A model generated the notes under the pieces. The model worked only from the letters and a program-made list of their open reading frames with translations. It was not told the DNA's origin and searched no databases. Positions 1 to 8,292 of a DNA stretch of 14,327 nucleotides are shown here, in pieces. A program made the translations under genes and the position numbers. Position 1 is the first letter of the stretch. Every line of letters starts with the position of its first letter. Source of the stretch: Methylococcaceae bacterium (GTDB lineage Bacteria; Pseudomonadota; Gammaproteobacteria; Methylococcales; Methylomonadaceae); contig CANNLO010000089.1 in assembly GCA_947505055.1 (NCBI GenBank), positions 1 to 14,327 of the forward strand. The letters run 5' to 3'.

Positions 1-1223
1 CTCAATTCTTGCACACCACAGAAATCTAGAACCTTGCTTGTGTGCAGTTCTTTGGAATTAGATACCTTTATAAACTGAGAGTGCTTAACTAGTATAGCAA
101 TTACATCTGCAGTTTCTAGAGCTTCTTCTAACATCACAAGCTTGAATCTTTCGTGCGACTTAATATTTGGCTCTACAGCCACCACATCGTAACCCTGAGC
201 CTGCAAAGCATTAACTACATGAACAGCGGGTGATTCACGCAGGTCATCAATGTCGGGTTTGAATGCCAATCCAAGACATGCAACTTTAGGTTTACGTTCA
301 ATAGTTGCAGAGGCGTCAGCAACAGCAATTTTAATCTGATCAATCACCCACTCAGCTTTATAGTTATTAACCTCTCTAGCTGTTCGAATCAATCTAGCAT
401 TTACTGGATCACGCGCAACAATAAACCAGGGATCCACAGCAATACAATGTCCTCCCACGCCGGCACCAGGTTGTAAAATATTGACTCGCGGATGATGGTT
501 GGCAAGATGAATAAGCTTCCATACATTAATGCCCTCCTTGTCACAAATTAATGAAAGCTCATTTGCAAAAGCAATATTCACATCACGGAAACTGTTCTCA
601 GTTAATTTGCACATTTCGGCTGTAGGAGCGTCAGTCTCAAGAACAGTACCTTGAACAAATGTATTATAAAAGGCGCTAACTACTTTAGTGGCCTCATCCG
701 TCAAACCCCCTACCACGCGGTCATTTTGCACCAACTCGGTCATAATCTTACCGGGTAACACTCGCTCTGGACAATATGCAATATGGATCTTCTCAAGGTC
801 TACACCTGCCTTCTGCAACACCTCTGCCATTTTACGTGTCGTTCCAACTGGTGATGTTGACTCCAAAATTACCAAATCACCTGGCTTAACAAACCCAGCA
901 ATACTTTGTGTTGCCGCTAATATGTAATCAATATTCGGTTGAGGAATACCCTCACCGTCATGAAATGGGGTGGGTACACAAATCATATATATATCACCAG
1001 ACTGTGGTGTAGTGTATGCTTGAAGCCTACCCGCTAAAACAGCGGATCGAACAAAAGCATCTAAATCTGGTTCAACAATATGTATACGCCCCTGATTGAT
1101 TGTTTCAACAGCATGAGCGTTCAAATCCACCCCAACCACCTGAAAACCACTGTTGGCCAATAATGCTGCTGTCGGCAATCCGATATAACCCAAACCCACC
1201 ACACACACTTTTTTATTTTTCAT
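1..1223 (-). CDS. wecC: UDP-N-acetyl-D-mannosamine dehydrogenase WecC (partial, 3' end beyond left edge)
   Basis: NAD-dependent oxidation of UDP-ManNAc to UDP-ManNAcA, a cytoplasmic precursor step for acidic surface polysaccharides. The frame stays open from the ATG at 1223 to the left edge, about 407 codons, so only a few C-terminal residues are likely missing compared with E. coli WecC (about 420). I see an N-terminal Rossmann motif VVGLGYIGLPTAA (about residues 8-20), VPTPF, LESTSPVGTT, YCPERVLPG, and the catalytic segment PGAGVGGHCIAVDPWF with the nucleophilic Cys near residue 260. A C-terminal GLAFKPDIDDLRESPA follows. The segment EMCKLTENSFRDVNIAFANELSLI matches my recollection of WecC closely, which separates it from UDP-glucose dehydrogenase. 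The start is supported by a GAGGG at about 1230-1235. Its ATG overlaps the wecB stop as ATGA, implying translational coupling. Confidence 0.95.
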   Translation of the reverse strand, partial: MKNKKVCVVGLGYIGLPTAALLANSGFQVVGVDLNAHAVETINQGRIHIVEPDLDAFVRSAVLAGRLQAYTTPQSGDIYMICVPTPFHDGEGIPQPNIDYILAATQSIAGFVKPGDLVILESTSPVGTTRKMAEVLQKAGVDLEKIHIAYCPERVLPGKIMTELVQNDRVVGGLTDEATKVVSAFYNTFVQGTVLETDAPTAEMCKLTENSFRDVNIAFANELSLICDKEGINVWKLIHLANHHPRVNILQPGAGVGGHCIAVDPWFIVARDPVNARLIRTAREVNNYKAEWVIDQIKIAVADASATIERKPKVACLGLAFKPDIDDLRESPAVHVVNALQAQGYDVVAVEPNIKSHERFKLVMLEEALETADVIAILVKHSQFIKVSNSKELHTSKVLDFCGVQEL

Positions 1224-2362
1224 TTAATTGCCCTCAATACTGAAACTATTCTCTCACTAGCCTTGCCATCACCATACGGATTATGAGCTCTCGCCATACT
1301 TGAATAAATAACTGCATTTTCCAACAGTTCTGCAACATTGGTCACAATCCGCCTGCTATCAGCACCCACTAATCGCACAGTGCCTGCCTCTACCGCCTCA
1401 GGCCGCTCGGTCAAATCCCGCATTACCAAGACAGGTTTACCCAGGCTGGGAGCTTCCTCTTGAATGCCCCCACTATCTGTTAACACAATGTAGCTAAATC
1501 GAAGTAAATATACAAATGGCTCATAATCTAATGGTGCAATCAAATATACATTTGCCAAATCTGCCAAAATGGCATTAACTGGCCGTTGCACGTTCGGATT
1601 CAAGTGTACTGGATAAACGAAATATACATCTGGGTACTGAACTGCTAACTCTTTTAGCGCGTTGCAAATCTCCAAGAATCCATCCCCGAAATTTTCTCGC
1701 CTATGACCAGTAATCAATACAAAACGCTGATGTTGCCAATCAAAATTTAAGCATTTGCTTAAAAAAGCATCTAACGCATTACGCCTTTCTATGTCACCAT
1801 CAATTCTCTGCAACACCCAAAACAGAGAATCTATAACTGTATTCCCAGTTACATAAATGGCAGAGTCAGATACGCCTTCTGATAACAAGTTTTGTTTACT
1901 GAAATGAGTTGGTGCAAAATGCCACTTAGCAACCTTACTTGCAACTTGGCGATTAAATTCCTCTGGGAACGGCGATTGCAAATCATATGTGCGCAAACCT
2001 GCTTCTACATGACCCACAGTTATGCCGACATAAAAAGCTGCTATGGACGCAGCCAATGTAGTCGAGGTATCGCCGTGAACAAGCAAAACATCAGGTTTAG
2101 TCTCCAATAAAACTTTACGCATGCCTATAAGTACACTGGTCGTTATGTCAAATAAATCTTGTCCTGCCCTCATCAGATTTAAATCAATATCTGGTGTAAT
2201 TTCAAATACCTTGAGAACTTGATCTAACATTTGTCTATGCTGTGCTGTCACGCATAGTAGCACTTGAAATTCACTGGGATAACGTTTAAGTTGGTGGTAC
2301 AGCGGAGCCATCTTTATAGCTTCTGGCCTAGTGCCAAAAACAAGCATTATTTTTTTTGTCAT
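1220..2362 (-). CDS. wecB: UDP-N-acetylglucosamine 2-epimerase (non-hydrolysing) WecB
   Basis: Interconverts UDP-GlcNAc and UDP-ManNAc in the cytoplasm, supplying the substrate of the next gene, wecC. The 380-residue length is normal for the non-hydrolysing family. Motifs in order: FGTRPEAIKMAPL (9-21), CVTAQHRQMLD (37-47), VHGDTSTTLA (95-104), GHVEAGLRT (117-125), FPEEFNRQ (132-139), TGHRRENFGDG (218-228) and TDSGGIQEEAPSLGKPVLVMRDLTERPEA. Asp98, Glu120, Glu134 and His220 fit the catalytic residues recalled for E. coli WecB (Asp95, Glu117, Glu131, His213), so the enzyme looks intact. A GAGAG about five bases before the ATG (2368-2372) serves as ribosome binding site. The gene follows the upstream glycosyltransferase by 70 bases and ends in a 4-base ATGA overlap with wecC. 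Confidence 0.97.
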   Translation of the reverse strand: MTKKIMLVFGTRPEAIKMAPLYHQLKRYPSEFQVLLCVTAQHRQMLDQVLKVFEITPDIDLNLMRAGQDLFDITTSVLIGMRKVLLETKPDVLLVHGDTSTTLAASIAAFYVGITVGHVEAGLRTYDLQSPFPEEFNRQVASKVAKWHFAPTHFSKQNLLSEGVSDSAIYVTGNTVIDSLFWVLQRIDGDIERRNALDAFLSKCLNFDWQHQRFVLITGHRRENFGDGFLEICNALKELAVQYPDVYFVYPVHLNPNVQRPVNAILADLANVYLIAPLDYEPFVYLLRFSYIVLTDSGGIQEEAPSLGKPVLVMRDLTERPEAVEAGTVRLVGADSRRIVTNVAELLENAVIYSSMARAHNPYGDGKASERIVSVLRAIK

Positions 2363-2432
2363 TCACACTCTCAATTTAAATCCAAAAATCGTAACGTTTT
2401 CGCATAAAAGGTAGATACTTCTATGGAATTTA

Positions 2433-3611
2433 CTACAAGGAAGATTGAAACAACTCGCGATTTTGTTCTAGCACCTTGCTCTCATCCAAATAAACGGCTG
2501 CATAACTATATGCGGCTTTGCGTTGCATTGCGTAATCTTGATCATTGAGCCCAGTCAACAGATTAATAATTGCTGACCAAGCATCGGGCTGCTCAAGGCT
2601 AATAACTTTCAGTGCACCATGCTTATCTTCACGCCAAGGCGTTTGATCACTCACGACGACCGACGTTCCAACAGAAAGGGCCTCGTAAATCACATGCCCA
2701 AAATTTTCCCCTCGGGTAGGGAAAACAAACACATCATGTAACGCAAATGTCTTTTTAACATTTTTATATGTAACCTCACCGTGGTAAGTTGCCGATACAT
2801 TTAATGGCAATTCCTCTATTATATTTTTGCACAACAGCCAATAATCCGAATCTTCAATAGGGCCAAATATAGAAAGCTCAACATTTAGATTTACTTTTTT
2901 GAGTGCCTTCAACAAATAATCTAAGTTCTTCATTGGGGAGATTCTGGACAAAAAAATAATGCGCAAAGGGCCTGGTGAACGATCATAAACTTCGACAGAG
3001 TTTACCATTTTAGCAACAAAATCAGGAGCAACTTTTATAACAGCCCTCTTAATATCCGCATTGAACATTGCTCGAAGAATGTCTTCAGACTCAAATGAAC
3101 TGGATGCCTGCCATATTAAGTTTGCATAAATCCCAACTATCTTCGCAATTGCAATGTAGATCTTCTTTTTCTCTGCCTTAAGATTTAACGCCCCTACTGA
3201 AAACTCTCCTCTTGGTGCCAATATAACAAGTTGGTTGCTGTAGAATCCAAGACGTCGGATAATGAGGGGTAATATAGTTAGTAGGGGGCTAAAAAAACTA
3301 TTTAAATATAAAACATCGTGAGGGGTTTCTCTCAACAGGCGTTTCACGCCCAGAAATGAAAACGTCTCGGGACTCGCATAAAAAACCTGACTATTAGCAA
3401 CTTCATTCCAGCAATTAATCTGAATATTTGGATAAGCAACTGTGTCTAATAAATCCCTATCTCGCGTGACAATCAGAAATTCAAACTCATCACCTAAGTG
3501 CTCAACCATATTAGTTATAGTGCGAATTGGTCCGCCAGCTTTATACCCCGGTAGATAATAATCAACAAAACATAATATCTTAGGGCGTAACGAGTTTGTA
3601 GATAAGATCAT
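2433..3611 (-). CDS. Glycosyltransferase, GT4-like (GT-B fold)
   Basis: Probably transfers a sugar from a nucleotide donor to the lipid-linked repeat unit at the cytoplasmic face of the inner membrane. The 392-residue protein begins with a strand and a glycine-rich loop (VDYYLPGYKAGGPIRTITNM, residues 16-35), typical of GT4 N-terminal domains. The C-terminal domain has FLSRISPMKNLDYLLKAL (220-237), then VFVFPTRGENFGHVIYEALSVGTSVV (295-319) with the E-x7-E pair Glu302/Glu310 that contacts the donor in GT4 enzymes. Donor, acceptor and linkage cannot be read from the sequence. The ATG at 3611 has no clear Shine-Dalgarno sequence; the next Met is well inside the fold, so this start is preferred. 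It follows the polymerase gene by 58 AT-rich bases. Confidence 0.88.
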   Translation of the reverse strand: MILSTNSLRPKILCFVDYYLPGYKAGGPIRTITNMVEHLGDEFEFLIVTRDRDLLDTVAYPNIQINCWNEVANSQVFYASPETFSFLGVKRLLRETPHDVLYLNSFFSPLLTILPLIIRRLGFYSNQLVILAPRGEFSVGALNLKAEKKKIYIAIAKIVGIYANLIWQASSSFESEDILRAMFNADIKRAVIKVAPDFVAKMVNSVEVYDRSPGPLRIIFLSRISPMKNLDYLLKALKKVNLNVELSIFGPIEDSDYWLLCKNIIEELPLNVSATYHGEVTYKNVKKTFALHDVFVFPTRGENFGHVIYEALSVGTSVVVSDQTPWREDKHGALKVISLEQPDAWSAIINLLTGLNDQDYAMQRKAAYSYAAVYLDESKVLEQNRELFQSSL

Positions 3612-3669
3612 ATGATAAATTTAAAGTAAAGTTTCATGTATCGCCATTGATGTATATACAGTAAATATT

Positions 3670-4914
3670 CTAGCCGTATTTCTTAACGATCCCTTCTATT
3701 CTGCTAAACTGGGCAGTAAAAGCACCACCATAATACATTCCAAGAAAGCTTAAGAATACTGCGAACACTTTTTGCTCATCTATTAATGAGTTAATAGTAA
3801 AAGCAACTATTGCAGGAATAACTAATAAAGGAATTTTAAAAATGTGTCGAAAGCAAAAATACACCGTAGCAAGGGCAACAATAAAGCCATAACTGTATGT
3901 CAATCTCAAAAAATCAGAGTGTGGAAAAAAAAGATCTGTATCAACATCAAACATGTATCCTCGACCAAGAGGCAATGGAATCAATTGAGATGCAAACATA
4001 GACCAAATTTTAAACCTATTACCCCCCTCGGCATATGAATCCTTATCAGATAGACGTTCCATAGCAATCTGAACAATGCCGCCATTATCAAAAATGGGAT
4101 TTTCAATCACAAAGCTTCCTAGAACTAATACTAGAAATATTAGCAAAGTTGCATATAAAACTTTTTTTAAACTCAAAGAAGTGATTCGCCCATAAAATAT
4201 GGGCCATGGCACCAACCACATTGCTCCGCTAGCAAATAAGGCTAGCATAGCCCCCCGAGACTGAGAAAACATAAGACAAAGCATAAGTAAGATTAGTGTT
4301 ACAAGCTTACTTAATTTTGATTTAAGAAGTTGGAATAAGGGCATTGTAGCAATCAATAGAAAGTATGCTGCTGTATTTGGATCATTAAATATGTATGAAA
4401 AACGAAAGGTTTCTGATATGGCATCTTCACCAACAACAAGGCGACCATAAACACTCGATATAAAATCATATACTGTCGAAGGATCTAGAAAAAAAAGAGT
4501 TGTAAGCGTGAAATAATATAATAAAAATATAAAATAAATTTTTACATTAATCACATGATGTCCGAAACGCCTTGCTAAACCATAAAAATATACAAAATAA
4601 GCGAATGAAATAAAAAACTGAAACATCCTTTTTATATTATCGACTGCATGATTTGATGAATTTGGTAAAACTAATGAAAATAAAACACTTAAAAATACTA
4701 AAGCAAATATAGTACCCAGAATCAATTTAGAGTTTCTTGGTAGAAATATGCGTTTATCCATTGCCAAAGCCACTAAAACCACAGGTAAGGAATATGGAAT
4801 TATGATGTATTGGAAATATGGTAAAAACAACAAATCAATACTTACAAAACAGCTGACAATGATTGCCCACCTACTAGAAGCATCAACACCCCAATTATTT
4901 TCTTGCATCAGCAT
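3670..4914 (-). CDS. O-antigen polymerase/ligase-like integral membrane protein (Wzy candidate)
   Basis: Likely polymerises lipid-linked repeat units at the periplasmic face of the inner membrane. The 414-residue protein is strongly hydrophobic throughout, with roughly ten or more possible membrane segments. It carries features of the Wzy_C/O-antigen ligase family: FNDPNTAAYFLL (176-187), a following pair of helices ending in FSQSRGAMLALF (216-227), and a large probable periplasmic loop (about 270-340) with NRFKIW (299-304), GRGY and PHSDFLRLTYSYG (331-343). The loop His332 corresponds to the conserved His seen in this family. WaaL-type ligases share this architecture, but the position between glycosyltransferases favours Wzy. 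The start at 4914 has AAGG seven bases upstream (4922-4925) and lies 2 bases after the stop of the preceding gene; Met3 is an alternative. It is the most AT-rich gene here, common for wzy. Confidence 0.85.
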   Translation of the reverse strand: MLMQENNWGVDASSRWAIIVSCFVSIDLLFLPYFQYIIIPYSLPVVLVALAMDKRIFLPRNSKLILGTIFALVFLSVLFSLVLPNSSNHAVDNIKRMFQFFISFAYFVYFYGLARRFGHHVINVKIYFIFLLYYFTLTTLFFLDPSTVYDFISSVYGRLVVGEDAISETFRFSYIFNDPNTAAYFLLIATMPLFQLLKSKLSKLVTLILLMLCLMFSQSRGAMLALFASGAMWLVPWPIFYGRITSLSLKKVLYATLLIFLVLVLGSFVIENPIFDNGGIVQIAMERLSDKDSYAEGGNRFKIWSMFASQLIPLPLGRGYMFDVDTDLFFPHSDFLRLTYSYGFIVALATVYFCFRHIFKIPLLVIPAIVAFTINSLIDEQKVFAVFLSFLGMYYGGAFTAQFSRIEGIVKKYG

Positions 4915-4916
4915 TT

Positions 4917-6083
4917 TTACGCCTTGTGATCCTTTGTACTTAAATATGGCATTATTACATTCAGTAAAATTTCCTGTTCAGCTTCAAGCTTATGTTGCTG
5001 CAGAAATAATGGAATCTGATTTCGGTATTGTCTAAGATTAGAAGCAACAAGGCGTATTGCATCGGCATATGACGTCTGAATTAATGCCGACTCACAGCCA
5101 ACAACAACACCAATACCATATTTTTCAACCATCTCTTTAAGAGGAGGTTGGCAAGTAGTTATAACGGGAAGGCCTGCCTGCGTGTACTCAAATATCTTAT
5201 TGGGTGAACAATAAAAATTGTTGAGCCCAATCATGCTGTAAACAATAACCCCTAAATCTCCTGTACTAATCACATCCTGTATATCATTATTTGGTATATT
5301 ACCAATAATTCTTAACTTATCTGAAGTTGAAGCGATGGCAATAGCTCTAATCATAGCTAAATCAGGTCCTGTCCCAACCAAAATTAACTTATAGTTGTTG
5401 GGTAGTAAAAAAATGGCATCGATAATCTGTCCAATTCCACGTGATAGATTCATATCTCCCATGTATACGATATGAATATCCCCCGACTTCTTTTTGAGTT
5501 CTGGATATTTCTCTAGCACCTCACTAACTATAGAATTGTTATAAGTTATCTTTGTAATATTTCTAACGACGACAGGTAGTATATTAAGGCCATAATGCTC
5601 AGCCATAAGTTGAGATCGTTGCTTATTGGCCGCAATCACTATCTGATGATGTTTGATACTGACCTTTTCACAAAAATAAAATATTGCGTCTCTAAAAGAC
5701 ATCTTCAAGCTAGGCTCTGGAATAATTAGTTCATGAGCATCATAGACCGAAGTTGCACCCACCAACTTTGCAGCAAGCACGCCTGGTAAAGCCAAGAAAA
5801 AGTCATGAGCATAAACGAGTTGAGGTTTTTGCTTCCATACAAAGTAAATGAAGCCAAACCAGAATATCAATTGCCGTAATAACGATGATCTGATCTTATT
5901 AAAGTGGGCATGTCGAATAATTTCATATTGATCACAATTGAATGTTGTGCTGCCAGATAAGCAATAAAGCTTCACTTCATAATGGCTCGCAAGCGTCTCA
6001 CAAGAGCGCTTTACCCGACCATCATATTCAATCGGATTATAAACAGCTATAACAATCTTTGGTTTAGGCATCATGCCATCCAT
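4917..6083 (-). CDS. Glycosyltransferase, GT4-like (GT-B fold)
   Basis: A second cytoplasmic glycosyltransferase of the repeat-unit pathway, 388 residues. The N-terminal domain has IEYDGRVKRSCETLA (18-32), YAHDFFLALPGVLAA (91-105) and VYDAHELIIPEP (113-124), a pattern seen in GT4 enzymes of polysaccharide loci. The C-terminal donor domain has VYMGDMNLSRGIGQIIDAI (206-224), LVGTGPDLAMI (235-245) and YCSPNKIFEYTQAGLPVITT (291-310), where Glu299 sits at the usual donor-contact position. Specificity is unknown. The first ATG (6083) overlaps the end of the heparinase-like gene by 20 bases. Met4 (6074) and Met5 (6071) are also possible starts, and weak purine runs precede more than one of them, so the N-terminus is uncertain by up to four residues. 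The gene ends 2 bases before the polymerase start. Confidence 0.88.
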   Translation of the reverse strand: MDGMMPKPKIVIAVYNPIEYDGRVKRSCETLASHYEVKLYCLSGSTTFNCDQYEIIRHAHFNKIRSSLLRQLIFWFGFIYFVWKQKPQLVYAHDFFLALPGVLAAKLVGATSVYDAHELIIPEPSLKMSFRDAIFYFCEKVSIKHHQIVIAANKQRSQLMAEHYGLNILPVVVRNITKITYNNSIVSEVLEKYPELKKKSGDIHIVYMGDMNLSRGIGQIIDAIFLLPNNYKLILVGTGPDLAMIRAIAIASTSDKLRIIGNIPNNDIQDVISTGDLGVIVYSMIGLNNFYCSPNKIFEYTQAGLPVITTCQPPLKEMVEKYGIGVVVGCESALIQTSYADAIRLVASNLRQYRNQIPLFLQQHKLEAEQEILLNVIMPYLSTKDHKA

Positions 6084-8289
6084 ATTCTCTTGACACTTTC
6101 TGAGGGTTAACTGCTACAAACGGGTTTATTTGCATTGGTGCATAACCAGCTTCTAAATAATACTCATCCTCTATATCAATCTTGTTTGTATTAAACGTAA
6201 ATGTACGTTTAACATAACCACCATCTACAGTGGTTTGGCCAACAAAAGACGTTTTACTGAAGTTAATACATATACCAACTGGATGTTTAGGTGAACAAAA
6301 GGCTCCTGTATAAGTACTTTTTTGCAGCTCATTAAACTTGGTAACAGGTGCACAATGAGCAGTTGCCGCGCGGTATTGGTCTCTCATTACTAGCGATGGT
6401 GTATAAACATAACTACCAGGATCAGTGCAAATCAGATTACCATCAATTGTCATATCAAAAGATAATTGATCATCATGCCCGTGAACGCCCGACCCATCAA
6501 CCAAAGCATTTCCACAGCGGATAACAAAATGAATGCGGCTTGACTGGTAAATATATATCCCGCTCATTGGAAAAGAAATTACATTCAAATTATCAACAAG
6601 TGACTCCCCTTCTACTAGGATTGAATTTCTCAGAAAAATAGGTATGGATTTAGTTTTCCACTGGGTTATGGGTAAACTATTAAATGGTTTTTGGTCGGTA
6701 ACTGCGTCGCGAACGTCAGGTGTATCAAAAATTATCTCATGCTGCAATATTGATGTCGCGAGCTGATTTGCAATTTTCCCTATCGGTTTAGCTGACTCGC
6801 CTTCAAAAACTGTCGAGGATCCCAGAAGCGCTGAGCACCATGCCAACCACTGCAGGTGAGATAGGTTGCTTTGCATTAAATAAGGGTGCTCTAATGGGAT
6901 GCCTTTGTAATCAGCAAGATTTGCATGCAACTTAGAAACTTCGGCGACGTGACCAGCGACCTCCCAACCGCCACAACGCAAGAATCGACCACTATCATTA
7001 TCACCAATAATTGGAACTGTGCCGTCAGGTCTCATCACCGCTTGTGTTAAAGATTTTGCATTTGCTAGCCGTTTAAAAAAAGTGGGAGAGAAAACCGTAC
7101 CGGTTTGCGCTAAGTTATGTCGTAAAATCGTTGTTGTATCTTTTTTTATTCCTGGAGCAATTGTAAAAGCTTTAGGCTTTAATTCAAGCAACTTGCTTAG
7201 ACGAGCATTAGGAATTGCTGAAGCAAAAACGCTAGTTACTGCCACCATTTCCCCACAAAGCCGATGATAACTGGTCGAGGACTCGAAATGACCCCCATCC
7301 GGAAGGAACTGGCGTAACGTTTCCACTTCGAGCTCTTGAATTGAAAAAAGAAGCCAAGAATTAGAGAGGTAACTTGAAGGCAAATAAGCGCTAGCAACTA
7401 GCAAACCGCATATGTTAGCCAAATAGTGGTTGGAACGTGCAACCTCAGACCACTCAAGATTATTGACGATATGTTCACAATGTTGAATAGCCATCATAAC
7501 CATTACTGAATCGAATTCTTTTGAGAAACTTGCACCATTAGCCTTAAAAATATCATAGGCAATAAGACAGTTAGCTATACGAATGGCTACATCCATTGTG
7601 CAAACCCAATTAACACCATAACGTGGCGGATTTGAAGCCATCCAGTCAAGAATTTGGTTTTGATATTCAGACAATAAAGTAACATCATTATTTGACGAGT
7701 AAGCCAACCCCAACTCGACCAAGTGTTGCATGCGTGATAACTCCCATGGCACTTTAACGTCCACACCCGCATACTCGCCATAATGAATATTTCGATACCA
7801 AGTGTTTTCCTGCCAACGATAACCAGACTTAAAGTCAATATGCCAATCAATGGGTTGGTAATTATCTGACACCATTCCCCAGAAAAAAATCGCATCGTTG
7901 TATGATGTTTTTTTCTGCTTAGCGATAATATGCTTTCTTAGTTCAGAAACATTTGAAGGAAATTCTATTGCAGGATATTTAATATTTTCAAACCCAAGGC
8001 AGGCCATGCCATAAGAAACTTTAACCCAACCAGATCCCAGCAAATCGAAATAATGGCTAGAAAAATGTGTGCAGGCAAGACGATCATCTAATGACAAAAA
8101 AAACTGAGTTCCTGCAGCAACAAAACATGCTAATGGCTTCCCAGAAATTTCTTTATGCTTTTGAGTAGGTAACGCATAAGGACTTATGAAAAAATCTCTT
8201 ATATACAAGCAAGTAAAATGAAACAACTTGCGAGCTTTTCTTCTAATACTTTGCATCTTTACAGCAATTAACTGACTATATAACAACAT
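6064..8289 (-). CDS. Heparinase II/III family protein (polysaccharide lyase-like)
   Basis: The 741-residue protein resembles heparinase II/III and alginate-lyase-type enzymes, which cleave uronic-acid polysaccharides by beta-elimination. An N-terminal alpha-helical toroid region (about 130-440) contains WHIDFKSGYRW (149-159), SNHYLANICGLL (286-297) and GGHFESSTSYHRLCGEM (332-348), with Asn287/His288 and Tyr341 as candidate active-site residues. The C-terminal beta-sandwich has GSGVHGHDDQLSFDMTIDG (599-617), whose His603, His605 and Asp606 are the family's signature, then TDPGSYVYTP (622-631) and RAATAHCAPV (640-649). The last segment differs from the HNT often found there. I see no signal peptide or clear membrane segment, although polysaccharide lyases usually act outside the cytoplasm. 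The ATG at 8289 starts 3 bases after the preceding stop and lacks a good Shine-Dalgarno; Met12 (8256) is an alternative. True activity on the locus product is inference. Confidence 0.87.
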   Translation of the reverse strand: MLLYSQLIAVKMQSIRRKARKLFHFTCLYIRDFFISPYALPTQKHKEISGKPLACFVAAGTQFFLSLDDRLACTHFSSHYFDLLGSGWVKVSYGMACLGFENIKYPAIEFPSNVSELRKHIIAKQKKTSYNDAIFFWGMVSDNYQPIDWHIDFKSGYRWQENTWYRNIHYGEYAGVDVKVPWELSRMQHLVELGLAYSSNNDVTLLSEYQNQILDWMASNPPRYGVNWVCTMDVAIRIANCLIAYDIFKANGASFSKEFDSVMVMMAIQHCEHIVNNLEWSEVARSNHYLANICGLLVASAYLPSSYLSNSWLLFSIQELEVETLRQFLPDGGHFESSTSYHRLCGEMVAVTSVFASAIPNARLSKLLELKPKAFTIAPGIKKDTTTILRHNLAQTGTVFSPTFFKRLANAKSLTQAVMRPDGTVPIIGDNDSGRFLRCGGWEVAGHVAEVSKLHANLADYKGIPLEHPYLMQSNLSHLQWLAWCSALLGSSTVFEGESAKPIGKIANQLATSILQHEIIFDTPDVRDAVTDQKPFNSLPITQWKTKSIPIFLRNSILVEGESLVDNLNVISFPMSGIYIYQSSRIHFVIRCGNALVDGSGVHGHDDQLSFDMTIDGNLICTDPGSYVYTPSLVMRDQYRAATAHCAPVTKFNELQKSTYTGAFCSPKHPVGICINFSKTSFVGQTTVDGGYVKRTFTFNTNKIDIEDEYYLEAGYAPMQINPFVAVNPQKVSREYGWHDA

Positions 8290-8292
8290 GGA

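Noticed and set aside
688..927. A 79-residue plus-strand reading frame antisense to wecC
   Set aside because: It falls in the well-conserved wecC coding sequence and lacks any motif.
2344..2362. Run of eight A residues near the wecB start as a possible frameshift or phase-variation site
   Set aside because: The run is short and lies in Thr-Lys-Lys codons of an AT-rich gene; the frame is intact and there is no alternative frame product.
3612..3669. Small leader peptide before the second glycosyltransferase
   Set aside because: ATG codons in the gap open only very short frames with no ribosome binding site.
7587..7895. A 102-residue minus-strand reading frame within the heparinase-like gene
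   Set aside because: It lies wholly inside a gene with clear family motifs in another frame, and its translation shows no recognisable motif.
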